From Chitinispirillaceae bacterium (GTDB lineage Bacteria > Fibrobacterota > Chitinivibrionia > Chitinivibrionales > Chitinispirillaceae): a DNA stretch of 64,000 nucleotides. Both the position numbers and the translations under genes were made by a program. Of this stretch, positions 1 to 8,132 are shown one piece after another. The stretch is from positions 19,360-83,359 of the forward strand of contig JAFGHA010000111.1 in assembly GCA_016930275.1 (NCBI GenBank). Direction: 5' to 3'. How positions within the stretch are numbered: position 1 is the stretch's first letter; each line of letters opens with the position of its first letter. Under the pieces are notes generated by a model. The model was not told where the DNA came from. It searched no databases and worked only from the letters and a program-made list of their open reading frames with translations.

Positions 1-477
1 CTCGTACAATGCACGCGGTAGAAATTCCGGCGAATCGATTTTCTCCTGCAGTATATCATACAGGTGCGAAGCATTCCCCCGGGTGAGTTTTTCGGTGATG
101 CCGAATACTTCGGTGAATTCGTACTGAAGCCACATACTGGTGGGAGTACCCTTGAACAGATAAAAATTATCGGCAAACCGCTGCCAGATCTTCCGGTGAT
201 CACGTTCCACCACTGAACCATCAGAGGTGGGAATACCGAGTTCTTCAAGTGGAGTACCCTGTGAATAGAGCATGCGGAACAGATAATGATCGGGAATGAT
301 AAACAGTTCCGCCGGATCGGGAAAGGGCTTGTTGAATGCGAGCAGTCGTGGATCGACATGACCATGCGGACAGACAATCGGAAGATCTTTGATATGCCGG
401 TAAACATCCCTCGCGCACCCCCTGACTTGCGGATCGGGATCGAAAAAACGGTCGGGATGCAGCAATGAGTCTTTCAT
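1..477 (-). CDS. uxaC: uronate (glucuronate) isomerase, N-terminal part, cut by window start
   Basis: The reverse frame is open from the window edge to an ATG at 477 and gives the first 159 residues of a protein of the uronate isomerase family (usually about 470 residues). Residues 32-46 read LPIVCPHGHVDPRLL, with the metal-binding HxH pair (H38, H40) of this amidohydrolase-fold family, followed by the family-typical stretch around PDHYLFRML. UxaC converts D-glucuronate to D-fructuronate, or D-galacturonate to D-tagaturonate, in the cytoplasm. An AGGA sits 8 bases before the ATG. The glucuronoxylanase at 51-52.6 kb would release glucuronate-bearing xylan fragments, so the two could serve the same diet. 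Family assignment is firm; the missing C-terminus cannot be judged. Confidence 0.9.
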   Translation of the reverse strand, partial: MKDSLLHPDRFFDPDPQVRGCARDVYRHIKDLPIVCPHGHVDPRLLAFNKPFPDPAELFIIPDHYLFRMLYSQGTPLEELGIPTSDGSVVERDHRKIWQRFADNFYLFKGTPTSMWLQYEFTEVFGITEKLTRGNASHLYDILQEKIDSPEFLPRALYE

Positions 478-922
478 GATATATTCCTGGTACTGGTTGA
501 ATTCGGGGCAAAAGGGAAAGTAATCCAATCGGAGCGTTTATGGTAGCATTGAGCTGCATGAAGGGTGACCGGTCCTTGATATCCTCATTCTGCAGCAGCA
601 ATTGTCTCCCCGTCAGATCAAAATAGCAACCGGAAACAGGGAAACACAATCGTTCCCCCGAAATATCCTCGCTACAAGTGATAACTCGGGAAAATATCCG
701 GAAACCAGGCGTCAGGATACCGTCATGAATTCCGAATCAAATGTATTCCTGAATTCAGGCAGAATCTTCCACTTTTATATTTTAAAATGCACCCATCGCT
801 TCAGTTGATGAACATTTCGTATTTTCCTGCTACGGGTAGGTACTGCACCTGTGTATACCGGCAGACAGTAAATTCCTGACTCCATATCAATACACCTTTC
901 ATATTCATAAAAGGAGGCGATA
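478..922. other. intergenic region between divergent uxaC and the thioredoxin fusion
   Basis: No convincing gene lies in these 445 bases; the short open frames lack ribosome binding sites and recognisable sequence. It must hold the promoters of two divergent genes. A perfect 12-base palindrome, CCTGAATTCAGG, lies at 748-759, followed by an AT-rich patch near 775-785. A strong AGGAGG at about 911-916 belongs to the gene starting at 923. I cannot assign a specific regulator. Confidence 0.5.
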
Positions 923-2020
923 ATGCCGCGACTCATTCCAGTATTGAAAATGACGGCGTTCCTGATCATGGCACTGCTTCTAATGCCGATATCTTCATCC
1001 GCTGAAAAAAAACGGGAGAAGTCTTCATCCGTCAAACCTGTCGCGGTTCTTACCATCGACAACATTGATACCCTCAATACGATCATCAGTAATGCAGGCG
1101 ACCGTCTGCTCATGTTCGATCTCTATGCCGACTGGTGCATGCCGTGTAAAATTCTCTCTCCGATGCTCGAAAAAATCGCGGAGAAAAAAAAAGACAATGT
1201 AACCGTTTATAAAATCAATATTGACAAAAACCCGAAGATTGCGGGAGCCTTCGGTGTGACTGGAATTCCGTTCGTCGTATTCGTTAAAAAGCAACAGGGA
1301 GTCTATGCTCTTACCGGTGTGCAGACAAAAGATACCTACCTGCGTACCATTGACCGTTTTGCTGCCGAAGAGTCCGTTCCCGACATTACTCCCGACGGAG
1401 AACTGGTACAAGGTGTGCGAATCATCCGTCTGACCGCCGGCAGCAATCCCGGAAATATTTATGTCTACCGCGGTGAGACCGTATCGCTGGTGATCGATAA
1501 AATTGACTTCCCTTACGCCATCGCGATTCCCGCCTTCGATATCAACCGGAACGGCGAGGTCGGCAAACGTCTCGAGGTCACCTTCAAGGCGAAAGAAACC
1601 GGAGTATTCCCCGTGTTCTGCAACGGCAAATGCCCCTCAGGTAACGGCTCCCAATACGGAAGCGTGGTGGTCATGCAGTACAAATCCTCAGGCAAAGCAC
1701 AGTTTATGGAACTTACTGCAAAGGAGGCACAACAACTGATCGCTGAAAAAAAGCCTCTCATTCTCGATGTACGCACGCCAAATGAATATTACAGCGGCCA
1801 TATAAAAGGTGCCAGGCTCATTCCGCTCCAGCAGCTTGATGCACGACTTTCGGAATTGAATAATTATAAAGAAAAGGATGTCCTTGTCTACTGTCGCAGC
1901 GGTAACCGCAGTACTGTTGCATCGCAGATTCTAATCAGAAACGGTTTCAAAAAACTTCACAATCTGCGCTCCGGTATCCGCGGCTGGGAAGCCGCCGGTA
2001 ACAAACTGACTACCGATTAA
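923..2020 (+). CDS. secreted thioredoxin / degenerate CuA cupredoxin / rhodanese fusion protein
   Basis: 365 residues. A signal peptide (about 1-26) is followed by a thioredoxin domain (about 40-150) with active site WCMPCK (C72, C75) and the cis-proline of GIPF (P116). A cupredoxin domain at about 160-255 resembles the CuA domain of cytochrome oxidase subunit II (IPAF at 202-205, CNGKC at 233-237). The third domain (about 262-365) is a rhodanese with catalytic loop CRSGNR (C324). The CuA ligands are incomplete: both cysteines remain, but the first His aligns with Tyr, the second with Asn241 and the Met with Gln. A periplasmic thiol, sulfur or copper-handling role is inference. Start is fixed by AGGAGG just upstream. 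It appears to be a single-gene unit with a hairpin behind it. Confidence 0.85.
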   Translation: MPRLIPVLKMTAFLIMALLLMPISSSAEKKREKSSSVKPVAVLTIDNIDTLNTIISNAGDRLLMFDLYADWCMPCKILSPMLEKIAEKKKDNVTVYKINIDKNPKIAGAFGVTGIPFVVFVKKQQGVYALTGVQTKDTYLRTIDRFAAEESVPDITPDGELVQGVRIIRLTAGSNPGNIYVYRGETVSLVIDKIDFPYAIAIPAFDINRNGEVGKRLEVTFKAKETGVFPVFCNGKCPSGNGSQYGSVVVMQYKSSGKAQFMELTAKEAQQLIAEKKPLILDVRTPNEYYSGHIKGARLIPLQQLDARLSELNNYKEKDVLVYCRSGNRSTVASQILIRNGFKKLHNLRSGIRGWEAAGNKLTTD

Positions 2021-2046
2021 TCTGATGAACACCATCGCAACTTGCC

Positions 2047-2086
2047 CGTATCGGCGGGAAAGGGGTATTTTTTACCCGCCGATACG
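2047..2086. terminator. perfect 12-bp inverted repeat after the thioredoxin fusion
   Basis: CGTATCGGCGGG (2047-2058) pairs perfectly with CCCGCCGATACG (2075-2086) around a 16-base loop containing a T run. It lies 27 bases after the stop codon. No U tract follows the stem, so it is an atypical terminator or an mRNA-stabilising hairpin. Confidence 0.5.
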
Positions 2087-2200
2087 CGACAACCACTCCG
2101 ACTGCACATGGAAATCAACCGCAGATGCATACCCGTATGGTAGATCCGGTAGAACGTGCAATGAGGAGTTCAATCATTTCACCCCATTGAGCAGCCTTAC

Positions 2201-3850
2201 ATGAAAATAGCCCTTTGCCAGCTTAATCCTCTCGTCGGAGATATTGAAGGAAATACTTCGCGTCTAATCACGACCATTGAGGAACATCGGACGGAGCATT
2301 GTGATCTTTTCATTTTTCCGGAGCTGTTTCTGCAGGGATATCCACCGCGGGATCTCCTTGAAAAACAGTGGTTCAATCGCCAGAGCGAAACGGCACTGTT
2401 AAAACTGGTGGAGTATTCGCGTTTAGTACCGGAGACAGGCTTCCTGTTCGGTACCGTTCTACCCAGTAACCGCTCGCACGGAAAACCACTGGTCAATGCG
2501 GCGGTTCTGCTCAGCAACGGCAACATACTGCTGCAGCAACAGAAAACACTACTTCCTACGTATGATGTCTTCGATGAAACACGCTATTTCGAGCCGTCCG
2601 CAGCGGTAGCGGCCGTCAGGTTCAAGGGGGAAATACTAGGCATTTCGATCTGCGAAGATGCATGGAACGATCCCGACCACTGGCAAAGCCGTCTTTATGA
2701 ACGGGAACCGGTATCGGAACTCGCGGCTGCAGGTGCAACCCTGCTTATCAATATCAGCGCCTCTCCCTTTCATATGGGGAAAGAGCAGCTCCGGTATACG
2801 GTCATGCGCAACCATGCCCGCAAACATGGGCTTCCGCTTGTTTTTGTTAATCAGATCGGGGGAAACGACGATCTGATTTTCGACGGTAACAGCATGGTAT
2901 GCGGTCGGGACGGATCGCTGCAGCATATTCTCCCGGCATTCGAAGAATCGGTATTCATCACCGATCTGTCGGTACACGGGAAAACGCAACCCGCACCTGA
3001 GCGTGACGGAATCGGTTCGGTGCACGATGCTCTGGTGCTCGGCGTGCGGGACTACGTCCGGAAATGCGGGTTCTCGAACGTGCTGCTCGGCCTCTCCGGC
3101 GGTATCGACAGCGCCGTCACCGCAGCGATTGCCGCCCGGGCGGTAGGAAAGGAAAACGTCTGGGGAGTGACCATGCCGTCACGATACTCATCCGACGGCA
3201 GCATAGGCGACTCCGAACAACTCACCCGGCATCTCGGCATCCGGTTCTCGACTATTCCAATAGAATCATCGTTCACGGCACTGCTCGAAACGCTTGAACC
3301 GTTTTTTTCAGGAATGCCTCCGTCACTGGCAGAAGAGAATCTTCAGGCACGGATCAGAGGAACGATTCTTATGGGACTGTCCAATAAATTCAATATGCTG
3401 CTGCTCTCAACAGGAAATAAAAGCGAACTGGCAGTAGGATACAGCACGCTCTATGGGGATATGAACGGAGGAATGAGCGTCATCTCCGATCTCCCCAAAA
3501 TGATGGTCTACCAGCTTGCCGCATACATCAACCGTAACGGGGAGGTGATACCCGAAGCCACGATTACCAAAGCTCCATCCGCCGAACTGCGACCGGATCA
3601 GAAGGACCAGGATTCCCTCCCTCCCTATCCGGTACTCGACGCGATACTCGAGCGCCTTGTTGAACGGGGTCGCTCGCTTGACGAAATTATCGCCGAAGGA
3701 TACGATCCGGACACCGTGACCTGGGTGGCACAGGCAATCGCACGCAATGAGTACAAACGACGACAGGCCCCCACCGGACTCAAGGTCACACCGAAAGCGT
3801 TCGGCTCGGGCCGCAGATTTCCCATCGCCAGCAGTTACACCTGGTCATGA
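2201..3850 (+). CDS. nadE: glutamine-dependent NAD+ synthetase
   Basis: 549 residues, normal for the two-domain glutamine-hydrolysing enzyme that amidates nicotinate adenine dinucleotide to NAD+ in the cytoplasm. The N-terminal nitrilase-type glutaminase (about 1-260) shows the Glu-Lys-Cys triad in its usual contexts: FPELFLQGYPPRDLL, the KTLLPTYDVFDE segment, and SICEDAW. The C-terminal ATP-pyrophosphatase domain has the P-loop LSGGIDSA near residue 298, STGNKSE, and the family C-terminal ending GRRFPI. The TGA overlaps the ATG of the following glycosyltransferase by 4 bases, so translation is probably coupled although the functions are unrelated. The ribosome binding site is weak. Confidence 0.95.
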   Translation: MKIALCQLNPLVGDIEGNTSRLITTIEEHRTEHCDLFIFPELFLQGYPPRDLLEKQWFNRQSETALLKLVEYSRLVPETGFLFGTVLPSNRSHGKPLVNAAVLLSNGNILLQQQKTLLPTYDVFDETRYFEPSAAVAAVRFKGEILGISICEDAWNDPDHWQSRLYEREPVSELAAAGATLLINISASPFHMGKEQLRYTVMRNHARKHGLPLVFVNQIGGNDDLIFDGNSMVCGRDGSLQHILPAFEESVFITDLSVHGKTQPAPERDGIGSVHDALVLGVRDYVRKCGFSNVLLGLSGGIDSAVTAAIAARAVGKENVWGVTMPSRYSSDGSIGDSEQLTRHLGIRFSTIPIESSFTALLETLEPFFSGMPPSLAEENLQARIRGTILMGLSNKFNMLLLSTGNKSELAVGYSTLYGDMNGGMSVISDLPKMMVYQLAAYINRNGEVIPEATITKAPSAELRPDQKDQDSLPPYPVLDAILERLVERGRSLDEIIAEGYDPDTVTWVAQAIARNEYKRRQAPTGLKVTPKAFGSGRRFPIASSYTWS

Positions 3851-5055
3851 CGCTTCTGATCGGGATAATCCTCATTCCGGCGATACTCACCGCGCTCTGG
3901 TATTGTGGCGCAGTTCTTTTCCTCTCCAGTGGATTGCGCCGTCTGCCGCCTGCCGGTGCTTACAACGATTTACACTACTCGGTTATCATCGCCGCACGGA
4001 ATGAAGCGGTGAATATCGCTGCCTGTCTTGAAGCACTGACCGTACAAACGATCGGGCCGGACCGGTTCGAGGTCATTATTGTCAATGACCGGTCCACCGA
4101 CGATACCGGAAAAATCATCGACGATTACTGCCGCCGGTATCCCCACCTGCAACAGCTCCATATTACAGAAACGCCGGCCGGACTCTCACCTAAAAAATAT
4201 GCCGTCGCGCAGGGAGTCGCCGCGGCCAGGTATGATATCATTGTTTTTACCGATGCGGATTGCATTGTTCCTCCCGCATGGCTCGAAACCATAGGCCGTC
4301 ATTTCTCTGCCGGAGTCGGCCTCGTCCAGGGAATCACCGCCTACCGGCAGGTGGAAGGAATGAACCGGCTTTTTTTCCGTCTGCAGGCCCTTGATTTTCT
4401 CTCTCACGGTGTTGTCGCCGCCGCGGCGATCGGTGCCGACCTGCCGATCAACTCCAACGCGAATAATTTCGCGTTCAGGCGCGAGGCCTTTATCGAAGCC
4501 GGTGGAGTTACCGAATCGATCGGTCATATCGTTTCCGGTGACGACGATCTGCTCCTGCAGAAAATATGGAAGCTCGGAAAATGGAAAATTGTTTATATGA
4601 CCGACCCGAACGGTGCGGTTGCCACACAGCCCACCATGACTCCCGGAGCGCTGCTCCAGCAGCGGGCCCGGTGGGGATCGAAAACCGTCCACTACAGCCC
4701 CCTGCAGGTACTGCTGCTCTCAGGGGTATTTTTCTTTTACCTGATTATCATTCTATCTGCAGCGATGTCATGGGCCGATCCCCGCCTGCTGCTTATTACC
4801 GGCGGGTTATTTCTTGTCAAATACTCCGGAGAATCCCTGCTTATGGTTCCGGGACTCCACCGGTTTGGTCATACCGAATTGCTGCCGCTTCTGCCATTCG
4901 CATCAATCATTCAACTGCCTGTTGTCATTACAGCAGTTTTACTGGGTATATTCGGTAAATTCGTATGGAAAGATCAGTCATTTTCACGCACGGTCAGACA
5001 CAACGATAAAACGCATTCCGCCCGCTCATCTCAATCAACTGCGGAAACGCCATAA
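3847..5055 (+). CDS. membrane-bound family 2 glycosyltransferase
   Basis: 402 residues: one N-terminal membrane helix (about 3-25), a GT-A domain (about 40-270), then three or four C-terminal helices (about 288-375). Motifs visible are IIAARNE, NDRSTDDT, the DxD-type TDADC and a QQRARW (QxxRW) motif, as in processive or lipid-acceptor GT2 enzymes. The acceptor cannot be read from the sequence; a glycolipid or polysaccharide role is likely. It overlaps nadE by 4 bases and gpgS by 1 base, which suggests a cotranscribed set. Confidence 0.85.
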   Translation: MTLLIGIILIPAILTALWYCGAVLFLSSGLRRLPPAGAYNDLHYSVIIAARNEAVNIAACLEALTVQTIGPDRFEVIIVNDRSTDDTGKIIDDYCRRYPHLQQLHITETPAGLSPKKYAVAQGVAAARYDIIVFTDADCIVPPAWLETIGRHFSAGVGLVQGITAYRQVEGMNRLFFRLQALDFLSHGVVAAAAIGADLPINSNANNFAFRREAFIEAGGVTESIGHIVSGDDDLLLQKIWKLGKWKIVYMTDPNGAVATQPTMTPGALLQQRARWGSKTVHYSPLQVLLLSGVFFFYLIIILSAAMSWADPRLLLITGGLFLVKYSGESLLMVPGLHRFGHTELLPLLPFASIIQLPVVITAVLLGIFGKFVWKDQSFSRTVRHNDKTHSARSSQSTAETP

Positions 5056-5984
5056 TGATCACCACCTGTCATTATACCGATTTCATGCCCGTCGAAGCAT
5101 GTACTGCATTCAAACGCCGATACCGCGAAACAATCAGTGTGGTGCTCCCGACCCTCAACGAAGCGCGGACAATCGGATCGATCGTTGCAGCGATAAAATC
5201 ATTCATGGACGCTTCGGAATTGATTGACGAGATCATTGTCATCGACGGCGGATCGGAAGATGACACCATCCGCCATGCCCTCGAAGCCGGTGCACGGGTT
5301 GTTGAAACGGGTAGAATCATCCCTTCAGTTTCCGCTCCGGGGAAGGGTACCGCCTTGTGGAAATCCCAGTTCATCGTCACGGGATCAATCATCGCTTTCA
5401 TTGATACTGATATCCTCAATTTTGATGAACGGTTTATCGTAGGTCCCGTCGGGGCACTGCTCCGCCACCGGACGCTTGAACTGGTCAAGGCATGCTACCG
5501 GCGTCCGCTGTCAAATGGTGACACCACCATTGACGACAACGGCGGCAGAGTCACCGAACTGTTTCTCCGGCCTCTGCTTAACCAGTTTCTTCCCGACCTC
5601 GCCCAACTCATTCAGCCGCTCGCCGGAGAATATGCCGTACGCCGTGAATCACTCGCCGCGAAAGTGTTCTATTCCGGGTACGGTGTTGAGACCGCCCTTA
5701 TCCTTGCCTACTACTTTGCCCATGGAATTGCATCAATCGGCCAGGTTGATCTGGACATCCGGACACACCGTAACCGGTCACTGCCGGAACTCTCCCGGAT
5801 GGCTTCTGATATCGGTGAAGCCTTTTTCGCACTCCTGGAAGAACACAATGGTTGCATTCTCAGCCGCCCGGGAAATAGAATAATTACGACATGGGAGTCC
5901 GGCGTCCTCAAACAGTATCCGTTTCAAAGCCTCAGACTTCCGCCGAAAAATTCGATCACCGGAGTAGCCGACAATGGTACCTGA
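5055..5984 (+). CDS. gpgS: glucosyl-3-phosphoglycerate synthase (GT81 family)
   Basis: 309 residues. The protein follows the mycobacterial GpgS pattern closely: VVLPTLNEARTIGSI, DEIIVIDGGSEDDT, PGKGTALWKS, DTDI as metal-binding DxD, KACYRRPL, GRVTELFLRPLL, QPLAGEYAVRRE, GYGVETALI and RTHRNR. The enzyme transfers glucose from a nucleotide sugar to 3-phosphoglycerate, the first step to the compatible solute glucosylglycerate or to related methylglucose polymers. No phosphatase (gpgP) partner is visible nearby. Start overlaps the previous stop (TAATG). Mannosyl-3-phosphoglycerate synthesis is the main alternative, but the motif set favours the glucosyl enzyme. Confidence 0.88.
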   Translation: MITTCHYTDFMPVEACTAFKRRYRETISVVLPTLNEARTIGSIVAAIKSFMDASELIDEIIVIDGGSEDDTIRHALEAGARVVETGRIIPSVSAPGKGTALWKSQFIVTGSIIAFIDTDILNFDERFIVGPVGALLRHRTLELVKACYRRPLSNGDTTIDDNGGRVTELFLRPLLNQFLPDLAQLIQPLAGEYAVRRESLAAKVFYSGYGVETALILAYYFAHGIASIGQVDLDIRTHRNRSLPELSRMASDIGEAFFALLEEHNGCILSRPGNRIITTWESGVLKQYPFQSLRLPPKNSITGVADNGT

Positions 5985-6171
5985 TCCATCGCTGATCTTT
6001 CTTGCCGCGGGAGTATTCATTCTGCTGGTGCTTTACATCATCATCCGCAACCTTCATATGCCGCCCTCATTCCGGGAGAAACAGCGGGAGCGGGAGGAAC
6101 TGCGCAGAACCTATCTGAAAAGCAGGATCATACCACCGGATGATCTGTCCGATAGTACCGGAGAGGAATAA
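5974..6171 (+). CDS. small single-pass membrane protein, unknown
   Basis: 65 residues: one hydrophobic helix (about 7-25) followed by a strongly charged tail rich in Arg, Lys and Glu. It overlaps the end of gpgS by 11 bases and is the last gene of the nadE-GT-gpgS run, ending opposite the convergent HDOD gene. The family is not recognised. Overlap and a clear membrane-anchor layout make it likely to be real, but there is no functional clue. Confidence 0.55.
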   Translation: MVPDPSLIFLAAGVFILLVLYIIIRNLHMPPSFREKQREREELRRTYLKSRIIPPDDLSDSTGEE

Positions 6172-6370
6172 CACCCATTTCTTCTTCCCGCATCGACTAT
6201 CGCTGATCCGGGCACCTGAAGAAGTTGAAACACTATCGAACAGCGATACGTCAGATCGCCGGAAACCCTGCATCTGCGTATTAACAGTAAAAGTGCGTAA
6301 ATAACGAAATGGAAAATTTTGAGTCATCACCGGCCGGAACGCCGGAGAGACTGTTTGCAGGCAGGGCGAA

Positions 6371-7225
6371 TCAGGTCAGCTGAATGAACACCGAAGCCTT
6401 CTCGATTTCATCATGAATATTCTCGATAAGTGAGACAAGGTCGACATTGTCAAGTCCAAGATTTTTCCATACCTGGTCGGAAATCATTGGGATGAGGTCA
6501 TCGCCGCTGTTGCCGTAATCAAGGGCCCTCACGAAGATATCCGCGCAATGTACGATCGCGGTAATCATGTAATGATCATGCGACGGTTGCGGATTATGAT
6601 GTAACTTGACCGCGTTCTGCAGATCCATCGGCAGATTCCATCGTTCGGTAAGATATCCGCCGACCTCCTCGTGCGTGGAATCGAACAGTTTCTTTTCCGT
6701 CTCGTAAAACAGCTGCGAGTTTTTTCTGCTCTGGTCCACGGCAAAGTTGAACTCCTGGGGCATATATTGACAAAGTATTATTTTACCGATATCATGAATC
6801 AACCCGGCGATAAAGCACTCTTCCTTTTCATTCGAGCCGAGCTGTTTGGCGATTGAAAGCGACGCCGCTCCGCACGCGATCGAGTGCAGCCAGAAATCCT
6901 CGAGGTTGAATGCGGAGGTTCCCTCCCCCTTGTTGCGGAAAGCATCGAATATCGATGCCGTCAGCACGACGTTTTTCACCGTAGAGAAACCAAGAATGAC
7001 TATCGCATGAGTTATCGTACTGATTCTGCCGGGAAAACCGTAGAACGCAGAATTGACAAGCTTAAGTACTTTTGATGCAAGAGCCTGATCGGTGGTAATC
7101 GCTTTCCCCACCTCCTCCGCCGAAGTTTTCGGATTCTGCAGAAGCCGGGTCAACCGTTCAATCACCGTGGGCAGTGTTGGAATCGATGATATGTTTTCAA
7201 TTTTTTCCAGAATGGCCAGCGGCAT
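6371..7225 (-). CDS. HDOD domain signalling protein
   Basis: 284 residues covering one HDOD domain. Typical parts are ISSIPTLPTVIERL, the region TDQALASKVLKLVNSAFYG, then SITHAIVILGF-like helices, and GLIHDIGKIILCQ, which retains an HD pair. HDOD proteins are regulators, often linked to c-di-GMP signalling, chemosensory arrays or stress; most do not hydrolyse nucleotides. The upstream gene (7234-7554) is 8 bases away on the same strand, so they form a pair. A c-di-GMP-binding PilZ gene lies divergently on the other side of the shared control region, which supports a second-messenger link. Confidence 0.88.
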   Translation of the reverse strand: MPLAILEKIENISSIPTLPTVIERLTRLLQNPKTSAEEVGKAITTDQALASKVLKLVNSAFYGFPGRISTITHAIVILGFSTVKNVVLTASIFDAFRNKGEGTSAFNLEDFWLHSIACGAASLSIAKQLGSNEKEECFIAGLIHDIGKIILCQYMPQEFNFAVDQSRKNSQLFYETEKKLFDSTHEEVGGYLTERWNLPMDLQNAVKLHHNPQPSHDHYMITAIVHCADIFVRALDYGNSGDDLIPMISDQVWKNLGLDNVDLVSLIENIHDEIEKASVFIQLT

Positions 7226-7233
7226 GATATTTC

Positions 7234-7554
7234 CTATTTTCCTAGTTTATGAAGGCGGTACTGAAAAACCGCATCGAAAATTTTTTTCATCTTCGGGTTA
7301 TTGAGTGTTTTTCCGAATTTTGCAGTCAGATGCCCGTCCAGTGCTTCGGGAGATATCGATATCGTGTTTTCTTCGGGAAGTTTCTCTTCCTCGCCCTCTA
7401 CATATACCGATTGAATTCCCCAATTCTGCAGACGTCTGCCGAGCGCATTCGAAAGAACGGTTCCCTTGGTGAGAAGCACATTACCGCCCGCGCCACACAC
7501 GTCCCTTCCAAGAACCATATTATCCTCAACATTTTCGACCAGTATTTTTTGCAT
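7234..7554 (-). CDS. small protein paired with the HDOD gene
   Basis: 106 residues from the chosen ATG (MQKILVENVEDNMVLGRDV). The first 60 residues resemble the small beta-rich segment often found before HD-GYP domains, here as a stand-alone protein; the tail is helical and basic. An in-frame ATG at 7605 would add 17 residues that look unlike the rest and lack a ribosome binding site, so I chose the inner start. It is probably cotranscribed with the HDOD gene and may act as its accessory or partner. The family name is uncertain. Confidence 0.65.
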   Translation of the reverse strand: MQKILVENVEDNMVLGRDVCGAGGNVLLTKGTVLSNALGRRLQNWGIQSVYVEGEEEKLPEENTISISPEALDGHLTAKFGKTLNNPKMKKIFDAVFQYRLHKLGK

Positions 7555-7663
7555 AGTGTTGCTTTCAATATTCTGATGCCGGAATATCATTTCCGGTGTA
7601 AACAATGTAACTATATGATACTCTTCAAGCTATTTCAATGCAATACTATTCTTTAAATTGTAC

Positions 7664-7799
7664 TTTAGCACTTTTTGAAAGACAATGTTATAAATCAATG
7701 ACTTACACTGGTTGTATAATGTAAATGCTTTTCCGTAAAAATTGCCGAAATTCGACGATTTTGAGCACTTTTACTTTTCGCGTGCGAAAAAGTGCTAAA
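7664..7799. repeat. 13-bp inverted repeat pair plus a third partial copy
   Basis: TTTAGCACTTTTT at 7664-7676 occurs again, exactly, in inverted orientation at 7787-7799. A 9-base copy AGCACTTTT lies at 7764-7772, forming a local stem with the second copy. The copies sit in the AT-rich divergent promoter region, which fits binding sites for a regulator. Which gene they control is inference. Confidence 0.55.
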
Positions 7800-7902
7800 C
7801 TACAGTTCTTTAAACCCTCCAAATGCATAAAAAGATATCGACAATACGGTGCTTCGATTATACGCTTGTAGATAAATGGGTTCTGTCCGGAAACCTTTTC
7901 TA

Positions 7903-8105
7903 TTGGCGGAGTATCCGCCAAACGGAAAGACATGCGGAATACGCGGAGATGGTAACAGGTATAGTTACGATACTATGACGATGCAGACGGTTTGTCGTTC
8001 CGGTCTGCGGAAGCAGACCGGCGAAGTTTTTGGAAAGTCACTGAATAACCATCCGATAACCGGTTCGATTTCCGGTAATTCTTTGGAGACACCTGAAGTT
8101 TCTCC
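7903..8105 (+). promoter_or_regulatory. structured leader with four successive hairpins before the PilZ gene
   Basis: Stems: TTGGCGGA/TCCGCCAA (7903-7921, 3-base loop); CCGGTCTGC/GCAGACCGG with a GGAA tetraloop (8000-8021); ACCGG/CCGGT (8059-8076); GGAGA/TCTCC (8085-8105). The last ends 27 bases before the ATG. It could be an untranslated leader with regulatory folding, or a small RNA. I compared it by eye with the c-di-GMP riboswitch consensus and did not find the conserved core. Confidence 0.35.
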
Positions 8106-8132
8106 GAGGAAAACAGTTAACTTTCAGCAGAT

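Larger units (their letters stand above)
7555..8132. other. 578-bp divergent control region between HDOD pair and PilZ gene
   Basis: No convincing gene. The left half (to about 7870) is AT-rich and carries repeated TTTAGCACTTTTT sites; the right half carries several strong hairpins leading to the PilZ gene. An 86-codon frame at 7876-8136 ends in an ATGA overlap with the PilZ start, but it is crossed by the hairpins and shows no domain, so I treat it as chance. Both parts are listed separately. Confidence 0.5.

Noticed and set aside
7903-8105. c-di-GMP riboswitch before the PilZ gene
   Set aside because: The conserved core of GEMM-I (GCAAA..., GGGACGCAAAGCC) was looked for and not found.
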